From NCBI GenBank assembly GCA_963575645.1, contig OY754464.1, positions 66,934,948 to 66,998,947 on the forward strand: a DNA stretch of 64,000 bases. The letters are read 5' to 3'. Source of the stretch: Xanthostigma xanthostigma. Taxonomy: Eukaryota > Arthropoda > Insecta > Raphidioptera > Raphidiidae. The position numbers were made by a program, and so were the translations under genes. The notes below the pieces were generated by a model. It worked only from the letters and a program-made list of their open reading frames with translations, did no database searches and was not told the DNA's origin. Shown piece after piece: positions 45,956 through 56,838 of the stretch. Every line of letters starts with the position of its first letter. The first letter of the stretch is position 1.

Positions 45956-46316
45956 GCTATAATATGTCCGGCTATTCTTAGGTCTTCACCAGCAATTGAA
46001 ATTGACGCTTTGTACAATAACAAACATATGGGGGAGGCATGTCTATGAAAAAACACCCGTTATGTTTAAATAGTTCAGGTTTAAATATCACTCCAAAAAA
46101 GACCAACGCTACTTGATTGTCGGGTTTGAAATATAGGTATAATAAATTAAGTTTCAAAACATTTTCGAAGTCGATAAAGTGGGTACCCATAAGAATAATT
46201 ACAATTAAAAGTTGAACATCATTATGAGCGTAGTTGGAATTTCTTCTAATATTTTGCATGAATGTAGACAGAAACGAAAAACGTTTCTAACAGCTCGCTT
46301 CTGCTAATGCATTATA

Positions 46317-46390
46317 AAGTTTTATACCATTTAACCATTCCAACACCATAAACTAATTTAGGTCAAAATTTACTTTTTAAAATTTATGTT
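46317..46390 (+). mobile_element. Family A, left-end fragment
   Basis: aaccattccaacaccataaa, ctaatttaggtcaaaattta: a decayed family A start. Confidence 0.55.
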
Positions 46391-46499
46391 TGCTAAAGAT
46401 GAGCGCATAGCTCCCGATACATCCGCTAATAAAACTGTTGTGGTAAGAAGTTACTATTCTTTATATTTGTTTTAACCACATTGCTCTTAATATTTTTAT

Positions 46500-47327
46500 T
46501 ATAAAATTTAGGAAAAAAAATTTAACGAAACTTTCATGAAAAAATAAACAGAATAACAAGCCGTTATGAAAAGTATATACCATTATTAAATAAAAAACAC
46601 CGTTTTAGCATATCGTCGTTGGTTCTGTAATAGCTCCTATGTGCATAGTTGACAGATTTTATGTTTTTTAGGTGAAAAGATTCAGGAAACGGAGCTCTAT
46701 ACACTAGTAAAACCTCCTATGTGCAAAAACTGAATTAAAATACTATTTTAATTCAGTTTTGCACATGAGGTATTACTAGTGTATAGAGGTCCGTTTCCTG
46801 AATTTTTTCATCTAAAAAACGTAAAATCTGCCAATTTAGATGAAAAGATTCAGGAAAAGGAGCTTTATACAATAGTAAACCCTCCTTTGTGCAAAAACGG
46901 AATTAAAATACTATTATAATTCAGTTTTTGCACATAGGAGGTTCTACATTTTAGGTATAGAGCTTCGTTTCCTGAATCTTTTCATATAAAAAACGTAAAA
47001 TCTGTCAACTATGCACATAGGAGCTATTACAGAACCAACGACGATATATCTCTTCTGAGCATGCGCCGATTTTCTCCAAATTCTCATAATTGCATTATGC
47101 ATACCAAACATCCTCCTAAAATTTGGTTTCAATCCGCTCATCCGTTTGACCTGTATAGTGCTCACAGACAAACAGCCTAACAGATTAACAGACGCACATT
47201 TTTTCCAAAAATAGGTTTATTGGATTCGGGACACCTCAAAACGAAAATATATTGTAAAATTTTGAAAAGTGATTTTTGACCTAAACTGGTACTATTCCAC
47301 ACTTGTGGGTTGGAACGGTAAAAAATG
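46500..47327 (-). mobile_element. Family A copy interrupted by a palindromic element
   Basis: Family A text in minus orientation runs from aacgaaactttcatgaaaaa to tttagcatat. It breaks at 46614, resumes at 47044 (atatatctcttctgagcatg) and ends at gtgggttggaacggt. The low-coordinate end is diverged or missing. Confidence 0.75.
46614..47043. mobile_element. Triple-palindrome foldback element
   Basis: Ends CGTCGTTGGTTCTGTAATAG and CTATTACAGAACCAACGACG are exact inverses and continue through ctcctatgtgcatagttgac. ATAT flanks both sides. Inside lie two further palindromes side by side, about 46670-46830 and 46836-46990, each with gattcaggaaa, gagctytatac, cctcctwtgtgcaaaaac and aattaaaatactat around its centre. 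The four inner arms are homologous to each other. Non-coding, about 430 bp. Confidence 0.85.
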
Positions 47328-47784
47328 GTTAATCTATACAAATGGTTCAGATTATGTAAACGCAGTTCAGGTTATAATATAATTAATAACCTAGTTATGT
47401 TACAAACGATACTTTGAACTTCAGTGTTATGTAAGTTTTAATTGAAGCTGTCAAAGTTACGCTCGTAAATTTAGCTTTAGTGCGAAAATGTACTAATTTA
47501 TTATCTCCCACGGGAATTGTTTTCTTTGCTTCATAATAATAATAGGAATATTATGCTAAAGATTTTCTTTGCCCGCCTGTTGAGGGTGTTGAGCTCTTCA
47601 AAGGGCATTGCCTGACTTTGATCCAAATGTTGTGCAGCGGTAAACATAAATGAGAATCTGAAGATTTTGCCATACTAAATAACAACTTTACCTTTCTAAT
47701 TCCGTATGTAGGAACAGCCCCGGATCTAGGGGGGGGCAAACCGGGGCACCTGTTTTGGGTGGAAATTTCAGGGGGGCGCCAAAA

Positions 47785-48405
47785 TCTATATACTAACATA
47801 TTTAAAGATGAAGAGTTTGTTTGTTTGTTTGAACACGCTAATCTCAAGAACTACTGGTTCAAATTGAAACTTTTTTTTGTTGGATAGCCCATTTATCAAG
47901 GAAGGCTATAGGCTATATAAAATGGTCGTACCATTAGGAGCGGAGCATTAATGAAAAATGTTGCAAAATGTATCTCAAAAAAAAGCTTCTATTAAGGTGA
48001 AATGCACTAACTAAATATACTCATATTAGCGTTGTCAGAATACAACGCCGGCTAGCTCAATCGGTATAGACTATAGAGCATACGACTGTCAATATCAGGG
48101 TCGTGGGTACGAGCCCCGCGTTGGGCGAATATATTTTTATTTTTTTTTTATTTTTTACATTGCTTTCTTCTAAGGCTTACATTTAAATTTATTTTAATTT
48201 TATTTAGTTATATAAAAAAAAAATTATTAGTTAAAAAAGTATAATTACTGCTTTTTATCGACAAAAACTTTTGAACGGTAACTCCGATCATCATGAAATT
48301 TGGACACAACATTCATCTCGGTAAACTAAGATGAATGTGTGTACTCATGTTCCCCCTTCCCCATTCGTTCTTTTACACCCGGGTGAAACTGGACGGGACC
48401 GCTAG
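47785..48405 (+). mobile_element. Helitron with intact ends and an internal insert
   Basis: A|TCTATATACTAACATATTTA at the left and gaaactggacgggaccgCTAG|T at the right are complete. The body matches the 760 and 20658 copies but is broken between about 47980 and 48258 by a segment containing a tRNA-Lys-like sequence and A/T-rich tail. Confidence 0.85.
48046..48127 (+). pseudogene. tRNA-Lys-like pseudogene inside the Helitron
   Basis: GGCTAGCTCAATCGGTA and TCAGGGTCGTGGGTACGAGC follow tRNA-Lys(CTT) closely. About nine bases are inserted in the D loop, the anticodon stem is broken and the anticodon position reads GTC. The acceptor stem mismatches at its first pairs, and the B box has an A (GGTACGAGCCC) where T is usual. 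It is not a functional tRNA; more likely the head of a SINE, since an A/T-rich tail follows. Confidence 0.7.
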
Positions 48406-48840
48406 TCATAATATGGTTGAAAACCACACCCAATCTGTCCTTTTCCTATTTACTCAATCTGTTTGTTTCCTAACGGCTGTACGTTCCATGTGATGGCACC
48501 CTTACAAATTTATGCCAATAAAAAAGTTATTAGGTGATTGATAATAAAGAGTGAAAATTTATTAAAGGGTTATCCTGCTCACGAAAAATGTCAACCATTA
48601 TATATTTATGAGTTTTTTTAAGTACCTAATTTATCTCAAACGCTGTAGTGAGGGGGTGTCATTATCAAGTTTTTGCCCCGGTTCGAAAAAATCTTTGATC
48701 CGGGGCTGTGTAGGAAATGGTATTAATTTAAGTGAAAATTCACTTTTCAAATTTTACTAATGTTTTTCGTTTTGAAGTCCTCCGAGTTCAAAAAACATAT
48801 TTTTGAAAAAGTCTGTTTATTAGTTGAAACGTTGACTTGT

Positions 48841-49130
48841 TTGATTATATCATTCTGAAATGTTGTGACAAAATACACAAGTCTGCAGACGCTGTTTACA
48901 TTCAGCTCTTTAAAATTGTACAATAAAAGATGTTTACTTGTTTTTAATTAATCAACTTTACGTTGAAATTTTAATTTAATTAGTTCTTTTCTTTTTTCAG
49001 GAATAATTCCTACAATCACAATCTTGGTAAGTTTTCTGTCAACTTTTTTTATTACATATATAAATGTAAGAAAATTATTAAAAAAATAGATAATCAAGCT
49101 GAAATATTTTGAGCGTAAACAAATATATTT
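48841..49130. other. Stretch flanking the micro-exon candidate
   Basis: AT-rich. A pyrimidine-rich run (ttcttttcttttttcag) ends at 49000 and leads into the candidate exon. Confidence 0.4.
49001..49026 (+). other. Candidate 26-nt micro-exon
   Basis: tagttcttttcttttttcAG is followed by 26 bp (gaataattcc...atcttg) and then GTAAGTTTTC. The acceptor has an excellent pyrimidine tract, atcaac and ttaat branch-like sequences lie 20-45 nt upstream, and the donor matches GTAAGT. Two frames are open: NNSYNHNL or IIPTITIL. No gene can be named because no neighbouring exon lies in the window. It is the strongest host-exon signal here, but short AG...GTAAGT pairs can occur by chance. Confidence 0.4.
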
Positions 49131-49925
49131 TCTACATACCTCGGTCGAAAGTGCGTACTTCCGGCATCAATTTTAAGACAGAAAGCAGTGCTGGATTAAC
49201 CAATAAGCAAAATAAGCAATTGCTTAGGGCGTCACGTCTCAGGGGGCACTAAAAATCGAAACTCAGAAATGAAAAGTACCTCACTAGACCATGTCAACAA
49301 TTTTTTTTTGTCAAGTTTTCAAAAATTTGATCTAGTTACTGATATAAAACTGTCTTAGGAAGTATAGAGGTTAAAAATAATAATTTATTTTGGAAAATGA
49401 AAACGATTTTTTTTAACTTGAAAGTTTTGTAGCTTTTCTCAATTAATTTTATAAAAATGCCTAAGGACCGATTTTGTAGACAGATTTTCAATGAGAGGAT
49501 TGTTTGTAAAATTCAATTATTTCCTTAAAATTCTATGCTTTTTAGCTTTTTTCTATAAATTTCAAACTTATGACATTCACAATTTGAAAAAAAAATGTTT
49601 ATACACTTAACATGACAGATAGATAATATTAGCATTAGACAGCTGTTAGAGATGAGGGCCTATAGACAAGAAACGCTTAGGGCATCAAGGAGTCTTAATC
49701 CGGCACTGGCAGACAGTCTAACAATTTATGCATTGGTGGGAAGTACGTACTTTCGAATGACATTAAAGAAAAAATAATCTATCAACTGTTGTTTAGAAGT
49801 CGTTTCCATAGCAACTCTATTACATTTTAGCTAATAGTCGCCAACAGCTGTCATTCTTGTTTTTACGTATAACCTCAAAGCTGCTTGCTTGGAATTTATC
49901 TATGTTTTTATGTAAATAATAAGTA
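49131..49925 (+). mobile_element. Family G copy split by hAT
   Basis: tacctcggtcgaaagtgcgt and ttccggcatcaattttaag precede the hAT; cagtctaacaatttatgcat, ttggtggg and caactgttgtttagaagtcg follow it and match the 24765 copy to about 49925. Confidence 0.7.
49186..49708. mobile_element. hAT-like element in family G
   Basis: Ends CAGTGCTGGATTAA and TTAATCCGGCACTG match 13 of 14 bases as inverses. Flanks acagaaag and gcagacag agree at 6 of 8, a decayed 8-bp duplication; the uninterrupted family G copy reads gcagaaag there, supporting this. No transposase frame survives in 523 bp. Confidence 0.75.
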
Positions 49926-50527
49926 ATTTTACAGTCACTTAGTATGTAAAACACTACGTTTTAAGCTAGCGTAAAGCCAAACAAAATTCTACTGCGATGA
50001 AAGCAGGAAAGCTAGTATTGTATAAAATTATATTTGAGACGTACTCTTTTCTAGTTTTAATTGTATAATATTTTGCATGTGTTGCGTCTTTTGAATTTCA
50101 CCATTATCTAAAACAGAACATAATAATTATAATGTAACAAACTGTACACGAAAAGTTAACTCGGTCTACTATTGTCTGAAACTTTATTATATTTGTCAGA
50201 ATTCAAGTACCTGACACTTTGTGAAAAGTTAGTACGCAATTTGTTCTCGTACCAAATTACACAATTTGTAGTAGGTATACAGTTAAATTTTAACTGATAT
50301 ATTGACTTTATATAGTAAATATCCTCATTTAATTTACATTGGATTCACGTTCAAGGAAATACTACACTAACTTTGAAATCTATCCAAAAATATTGCAACA
50401 GTTTTACGCTGTTTCTGATGCGACTTCGGGCTTTAAAACTAGATTTAAGAAAACTATTTGTTTTCCACTAAATGAAGATCTCCATTAAGTCAGAAAAGAT
50501 TAAACAATGATCATAGATTGTGACCAC
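49926..50527. other. Gene-free stretch
   Basis: Nothing recognisable. Confidence 0.45.
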
Positions 50528-51509
50528 ACATATTTTTGAAGTGAAAACTTCTTTAGCGGCGTTGTACACTTTTTTGTAATGGGTAAAAAATGTTAAACTC
50601 GCGTCAGGACACGTGACCTGATCGAAAATTCGTAAGACGGATGGAGACACGTGACCTGATCGAAAATTCGTAAGACGGATGGAGAGTAGAGGCAAGTTTT
50701 CACTTCTGCCGGCACTCCTGGAGTGCTTGCTTTTTTTAACATAAGCTTCTTTACGTAAGGACAGGGATTCAACTAAAAAAACCGGCCAAGTGCGAGTCGG
50801 ACTCGCGCACCGAGGGTTCCGTACAAACTTGTAGGTATGTAACTAGTTCGTCCATCACGGGAATCGAGTCTCGAAGATTTTTCCCGCTTAGCCGTTGGAA
50901 AACTGTTGACCCCATACACCGACAAACGTCGCGGTCAGTTTGCCAACTAAGCGTGTAATTGCAATCAGGTCAGATGGACTACTGAACTGTATTGTAACTC
51001 GTGGCTATATCTGATAGCCTAGTTGTCGTACCGTGTTATACGCGAAAGCTCTCATATTGTGCTGTATAAACTGGTACTGTGTACGTGCGTAGCATGTTGC
51101 ATGGCCAAATTTCATGATTCTAGGTCAATGGAAAGTAACCTATAGATTTTGAATCCCAAGAGTTTTGACAGACAGACGGACTACAAAGTGATCCTATAAA
51201 GGTTTCTTTTTTCCTTTTGAGGTACGGAACCTTAAAAACAAGCGAGCGACATGTGAAATCGTCACGAAACAAAAAAAAAAGACGGGTTGCACTCTGGGAG
51301 TGCCGGCAGAAGTGAAAACTTGAATATTACCTCTACTCTCCATCTGTCTTACGAATTTTCGATCAGTTTACCCATACCTCTACTCTCCATCCGTCTTACG
51401 AATTTTCGATCAGGTCACGTGTCCTGACGCGAGTTTAACATTTTTTATCCATTACAAAAAAAATGTACAACGCCGCTAAAGAAGTTTTCACTTCAAAAAA
51501 TGTACACAT
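50528..51509. mobile_element. Foldback element around a gcgagtcggactcgcgc core
   Basis: Arms 50528-50729 and 51285-51509. Outer text ttttgaagtgaaaacttctt, agcggcgttgtaca and inner text gtgccggcagaagtgaaaac are inverted between arms. Each arm carries two copies of cgaaaattcgtaagacggat in inverse senses, so the repeat predates or accompanied the folding. The centre holds a separate known-type repeat. Confidence 0.75.
50778..51238 (+). repeat. Dispersed insect repeat (gcgagtcggactcgcgc type)
   Basis: Starts aaaaccggccaagtgcgagt, cggactcgcgcaccgagggt and tccgtac; ends gaggtacggaaccttaaaa. The ggttccgtac / gtacggaacc pair forms an inverted end. This block is widespread in lepidopteran genomes as far as I know; its class is not settled by what is visible. 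Confidence 0.7.
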
Positions 51510-52006
51510 ACGTACTCGCCTCGTATTTACGCCCTTGAATGTTTAACCATTTTTGCAATATTATGGATAATTATATATATTGAAAACTTCGAGCGAGTGA
51601 ATTTGTTGTATGTAATTAAATAATAGTTTATATAGTTGCGTGGCTGTTAAAGGGTTAATTAAATCAAGCACCACTCTAGCGCGATGTGTTTATAATTAAA
51701 TTGGTGAAAGTATAATTAGCGTAGATTATGTTATAATCATGGCCTACTTCCTGTCTGCTTCATTTCAAATGAACTCAAACACAGGTCTTTATGATTTATT
51801 TATAAAACATTCTCGTCCATCGTGTGTGCAGTCCTTTTCAAATTGTTTGTTTGACTTCTTGAGTCAACAGCACGTCCGCACATATTATAGAAAAATCGAG
51901 TTTTTTTGGGGGTGTTCTCAGTTTTGACACATCACTATAATATTTTATCTTTTACAAGGTTTGTCATGGTCTACGTTTCCCGTGAATCTAAAATAGTGAT
52001 ACTTTT
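51510..52006. other. Gene-free stretch
   Basis: The 62-codon frame at 51739-51927 (+) shows no motif. Nothing else is supported. Confidence 0.4.
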
Positions 52007-52660
52007 ACCATTCCAACCCACAAGTTGAGAATGGTACTAGTTTAGGTCAAAAATCACTTTTCAAAATTTAACAATATTTTTTTTATTTTGAAGGGGGACA
52101 AAAAACATATTTTTGAAAAACTATGTGTGTCTGTCTGTCTGCACGATACAGGTCAAACGGATGAACGAATTGTCGGATAATGTTTGATACGCAAATATGA
52201 AGAGCTCTCTTGTTTTTGTAGAAAATCTGCGCAAGCCCAAAGAGATATATATAGGTATGCTATATAACGTGTTTTTTTTTATATAATAATGGTATACTTT
52301 TAATAACGGTTTATTATTCTATTTATTTTTTCAAGAAAGTTTCGTAAAGAATTTTTTTTCTAAGCATTATAGTTTCGGAAATATTTTGAAAAAAAAATCA
52401 GTTGTTCTTTTGTTTTGTAGATCTGTCAGAAATACACTAGTTAAGCATGCTTTGATTAATTTTTACATGACGTGGAACATATTATGTAGATAGCCATGGC
52501 AACGAATAACAAATATCATATTGAATACTAGCCGTTACCCGCGTCACCTCACGCGATATCAGAAATTTTGTTTTCTTTATTAGGTACACAATATCAAATG
52601 TCAATATTTTTGAAGTTGGAATAGTACCGTCGTCGCCTAATTCTCTGGATTTTTTTTTAT
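52007..52660 (+). mobile_element. Family A, full-length copy
   Basis: Starts ACCATTCCAACCCACAAGTT and ends gttggaatagtaccgtcgtc, then attctctggattttt. Includes gaccgtctgtctg-type text, ggtcaaacggatgaacgaat and catatgaagagc-like text. It retains the region of the 87-95 codon frame but with a disrupted reading frame. Confidence 0.8.
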
Positions 52661-53329
52661 TATTGTGCCAATCACTTATATCACCCGATCCAAGTGTCCT
52701 TGTTCCTTGTACCTACTGGTCTTTAACTAAATAATTTAGTATTTCTAATACGTGCATCATTGAAAATGTCCAAAGTAAGCGAATGTGGTGCCATCTTATG
52801 CAATGCTTGTAAACTATATTAAACTGTTATAACAGTACGGAACCCTCAAGTGGTGCGTTCTACTCTCATTTGTCCGTTTTTCTTTGTTTATAGTGTAGTT
52901 TCGATTTCCTGATGACGCTGTAAGCATTAATTATTAATATTTCTTATCAATCGGGTTAAAAAATCCATTTGAATATACCGACTAGCTATTAGGTGTAAGC
53001 GTTTTGATTTGTGGTGGCCACAAAATGCAAAAAAAGTTTGAGAAACACTTCTTTTTTCACAGTGCGACGTAGGTGTAGTAATAATTTTATTTTATCCTCT
53101 TTTGTTTACATTTTCACAACGCTAAAGCTTGAAGTATTTTCGGAATTCTCGGCAAAATAAAGAAAGTAAATGAATAATTTGCAACACTGAATTTTGATAA
53201 TTTTTTTTTATAATAAGAAAAACTTTTAATACTTATCTCTTTTCACCCTCTGAAGGGATTGTTTTTGAAAAAGCACGAAACGCGTGTTTATTTACTTGTT
53301 GACAGGAGTAATCCTGCACGTTTTCCTCC
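52661..53329. other. Gene-free stretch
   Basis: Nothing recognisable. Confidence 0.45.
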
Positions 53330-53661
53330 ATGCAAATTTTGAACCCCCGTTATACCCTTTTTGGAGTAGAATTTTTAAAAATCTGTTCTTAGCGCATGCC
53401 TACGTCATAATAACTAGCTGCGTGCCAAATTTCAGCCTTATCCGTCCAGTGGTTTGAGCTGTGCGTGGATTCTCCATGCAAATTTTGAACCCCCTTTACA
53501 CCTTTTTAGGGGTTAAATTTTCAAAAATCCGTTCTTAGCGAATGCCTACGCTATAATAACTATCTATGTTCCAAATATCAGCCCAATCCGTCCAATGGTT
53601 TGAGCTGTACGTTGATAGATCAGTCAGTCAGTCAGTCAGGATTTCCTTTTATGTATTTAGA
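53330..53661 (-). mobile_element. Helitron 5' region, minus strand, duplicated inside
   Basis: On the minus strand it begins A|TCTAAATACATAAAAGG at 53661, then a run of ctga units (gactgactgactgactga) and tctatcaacgtacagctcaa. A block of about 150 bp (ccatgcaaattttgaacccc ... gtttgagctgt) occurs twice in tandem. The same arrangement occurs at 59386 (+). No CTRR end was found at the low end. Confidence 0.6.
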
Positions 53662-54684
53662 TTAACCCAACTTTTAACCAATGTTCCGCAGTGTTTGCAT
53701 AATGTATTCCCGAATTATTGTACGGTTTCACATTTCGTTTTTTCTTTCATTCATGACAGTAAATTTCCTCTTTCGAACCGATATTTTTCGAATAAATATA
53801 TGTATGCGAGTGCAATCCGTCGCCATTATTTTCTCGGTTCACAAAGATATTTCCCCGTCTATTGAACGTTTTCTACGTCGTCCTTTAGCTGAGTATTAGA
53901 AAAGCTGAGACGTGATCGGAATCGGACTGATTCGTAACGGAACTTTCCCATGCCAAAATTCCGCATAATTGGGAAAATTTGAACGAATGTTTATTCGATT
54001 TCCGAGGGTTTCCAACACCGGTAAACACCATTTTGTTGTAAATTCTTTGAAGCTATGCTTTTTAACGTAGGCGTCGGAACTAACAGTGAACTACGAAAAA
54101 ACGAGCGAGCGAGCGTCACGAAATAAAGGCGCACATGCGTACTTGTGTTCAGATCATAGCGCAGACAAGAGAAGAATTATAGAAACAGAGCGCACATAGT
54201 ACTTCGTTGACAGTATGTACTCGATTTATTGAACAAGTGAAGGGATGCATTTTGTATGCCTGTTTTAAAGGTCGTCAGACAAAAACAAACAACTCAATAT
54301 TATAAGTTGAAAAACTTTAATTGTAAAAGAAATAATAAAATGCAAACTGGTAGTACAGAAATGACTGTCTTGTGTCGGCTTTAGCTGATGTTATGAGAAA
54401 TAGTTGTACGCTCACTTGTTTAACAAATCCAATAATTGTGGTTAAATAAAGGATTAATAATCTCGCCACAATCAGGATTGCTATAGTTTAGCGTTTGGTT
54501 TATCAAATTTGACTGAACTTTTAATAATTTAGAATTGAATATTTAAACATTTTTCAAGTGAATTTTAGTAGAGCTAAAGTCGACACAATGACAAGTTATA
54601 CAATGATTTGGTAATAAATAAAGAATAATTATAATGTAGGACAACTGAGTTGTTACATCAAATTTAACATTAAGTTATATATTA
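53662..54684. other. Gene-free stretch
   Basis: Overlapping frames at 53566-53899 have no motif. gagcgagcgagcgtcacgaa at 54102 is a short simple-sequence patch. Nothing else is supported. Confidence 0.4.
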
Positions 54685-55295
54685 CTAGCGGCCCTGTACG
54701 TGCTTCGCTACGTATAAAGTGAAATAATAAAACAATTTAATTGGAACATCTATCTATCTATTTTATTTATTTTAAAATATACATGGACGTATATGTGTGT
54801 ATGTCGAGCACTCCGGCTGCGCCGTCGTGCCCGGTGCAAAAGAACGAATGGGGAAGGAAGAAAAAAATTTAGGGATGGACTACCCCTAACATTTAGGGGG
54901 ATGAAAAATAGATGTTGGCGAAGTGACACCTGTAGACATCTGGCGGGGATAACTAATTAAATGACGATTGATCAGTTTTCGACCGGAGAGGAAAAATGAT
55001 TAAATTACTAAAATGGCTATTAAAAAATAAGGGTTGATCGTAGAAGGGTGAAAATTGAGGATTGTATGTATTTTTGTATGTTGTATCATAAAAAAATAGA
55101 AATTAAAAATTTTGTCTAAAAAATAAAAAAAAAATTTAGGGGTGGACTACCCCTAACATTTAGGGGGATGAAAAATAGATGTTGGTCGATTCTCATAGAT
55201 ACCGGATAAGCACAAAAAATTTCATCAAAATCGGTCAAGCCGTTTCGGAGGAGTATGGCAACGAAAACTGTGACACGAGAATTTTATATATTAGA
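54685..55295 (-). mobile_element. Helitron with intact ends, minus strand
   Basis: Minus strand begins A|TCTAATATATAAAATTCTCG at 55295 and ends gtacagggccgCTAG|T at 54685. Text ccgaaacggcttgaccgatt and caacatctatttttcatccc is typical. The block ttaggggtggactaccccta occurs twice (about 54870 and 55136), about 266 bp apart. Non-coding. Confidence 0.85.
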
Positions 55296-55300
55296 TTATC

Positions 55301-55457
55301 ATGTATATCGTTTACAACTCTATAAAATATTCTGAATATTTGATGTCAATTAAAAAAAAATTTTTTTTAAATTAAAAAGTGAAGTTTTTATTACATTTTT
55401 TTTTTAAATTGGCAGAACAAATTCAGAACATTTTATAGAGTTGTAAAAGATATACAT
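55301..55457. repeat. Inverted repeat next to the Helitron 5' end
   Basis: atgtatatcgtttacaactc, tataaaatattctgaat pairs with attcagaacattttataga, gttgtaaaagatatacat. The inner part is A/T-rich with poly-A and poly-T facing each other. About 157 bp; probably a small MITE. Confidence 0.7.
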
Positions 55458-56182
55458 ATTACATATATCACTTAATGTTAAATTTGATTTACTAATATTA
55501 ACTTTTTAGTGACCCTTTATTTTTAGTCGGTTAAAAATAGACACGATCGCACATAAGATAGTTTTTTCTTTGCCACGTTCATACATATCAAAATGTTGCA
55601 TGAGGATTTGGTCAACGATAACACAAGAATAAAAACTCCTGAATATATTTTTTTTAAACTTCGTCCCTTTTTCTGTAAAAAAGATATTCTTTTTGGTTGA
55701 CAGGATTTCTGCGTAAAGGAAAACGACAGTATCTCCTCATCTGAATTTATGTATTTTAATACTTTATTATCGAACGAGTGTTCTAGACATGAGTGCGCTA
55801 TAGGTTTGTATTTGAGGAATACTGAGATAAAACTTTAACTGGGGTAGAAGCAGGGCTGCAAAAATAATGATGCAAAAATCGTCAATTTTTCAATGGATAA
55901 TTTGTTATGTGAATAATTAATTTCAGACTGTAATCCGCCAACAAAAATACGGAATCATTAATTAAAAAATAACTCGTTATTGAAATTATGGGAGAGTATT
56001 CATTAAAAAAATAATTGGGAACGCAAATTTCAAAATTATTTTTTTTTTTTAATAATCCGTAATCCTAATTTTTACACGCTTTATATTATTAGGATTAATA
56101 TTTTTCAAACATAATCCGTATTGCAAATTGCGTGACTATTAACTTTCCAAATAGCACGCAATTCAAATTTTAGAATGATTTT
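55458..56182. other. Gene-free stretch
   Basis: Nothing recognisable. Confidence 0.45.
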
Positions 56183-56838
56183 ACCATTCCAACCCACAAG
56201 TGACAAATGGTACTAGTTTAGGTCAAAAATAACTTTTCAAACATTTTACAATATCTTACCGTTTTAAAGTACTCCGAATCCAAAAAACATATTTTTGGAA
56301 AAACTCTGTGCGTCTGTTAGTCTGTGAACACGATTAAACGGATGAGCTGATTGAAACCAAATTTTGGGAGGATGTTTGATATGCAAATATGAGAAGCCCT
56401 ATTGTTTTTGGGGAAAATCGGCGCATGCGCAGAAGAGATATATGCTATACCGGTGTTTTTTTATATAATTATGGTATACTTTTCATAGCGGCTTGTTATT
56501 CTATTATTTTTTTCAAGAAAGTTTCGTTAAAAAAATTATTTTCTAAACTTCATAGTTTCGGAAATATTTGGGAAAAAAAATCAGCCGATCTTTTGTTTTA
56601 TGGATCTGTCAGAAATAAACTAGTTAGGCATGCTTTGATTAATTTTTACATGACGTGGAACATATTCTGTAGGTAACCATGGCAACGAATAGCAAATATC
56701 ATATTGAATACTAGCCATTACCCGCGTCACCTCACGCAACATCAGAAATTTTAATTTGTTTATTACGAGTATAATCAAATGTCAACATTTTTTAAGTTGA
56801 AATGGTCCCGTCGCCCAATTGACTGAATTTTTTTTTAA
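56183..56838 (+). mobile_element. Family A, full-length copy with retained frame
   Basis: Starts ACCATTCCAACCCACAAGTG, ends gttgaaatggtcccgtcgcc and aattgactgaattttt. The 95-codon frame at 56389-56676 (+) begins MRSPIVFGENRRMRRRDICY and is collinear with the 87-codon frame of the 19285 copy. It shows no known domain. Confidence 0.8.

Larger units (their letters stand above)
47715..48708. mobile_element. hAT element with exact 8-bp target duplication
   Basis: Ends CAGCCCCGGATC and GATCCGGGGCTG are exact 12-bp inverses, flanked by TGTAGGAA (47707-47714 and 48709-48716). Only about 370 bp of its own sequence remain, with the G-rich block ggggggcaaaccggggcacc at the left. A 621-bp Helitron sits inside. 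No transposase. Confidence 0.9.
47680..48840 (+). mobile_element. Family A, left-end fragment split by hAT
   Basis: tacctttctaattccgtatg before the hAT and aaatggtattaatttaagtg, caaaaaacatatttttgaaa after it together follow the family A start. The copy is the outermost layer of a four-level nest and is truncated at about 48840. Confidence 0.6.

Noticed and set aside
48046..48127. Functional tRNA-Lys gene
   Set aside because: Broken acceptor and anticodon stems, enlarged D loop, wrong anticodon, and location inside a Helitron.
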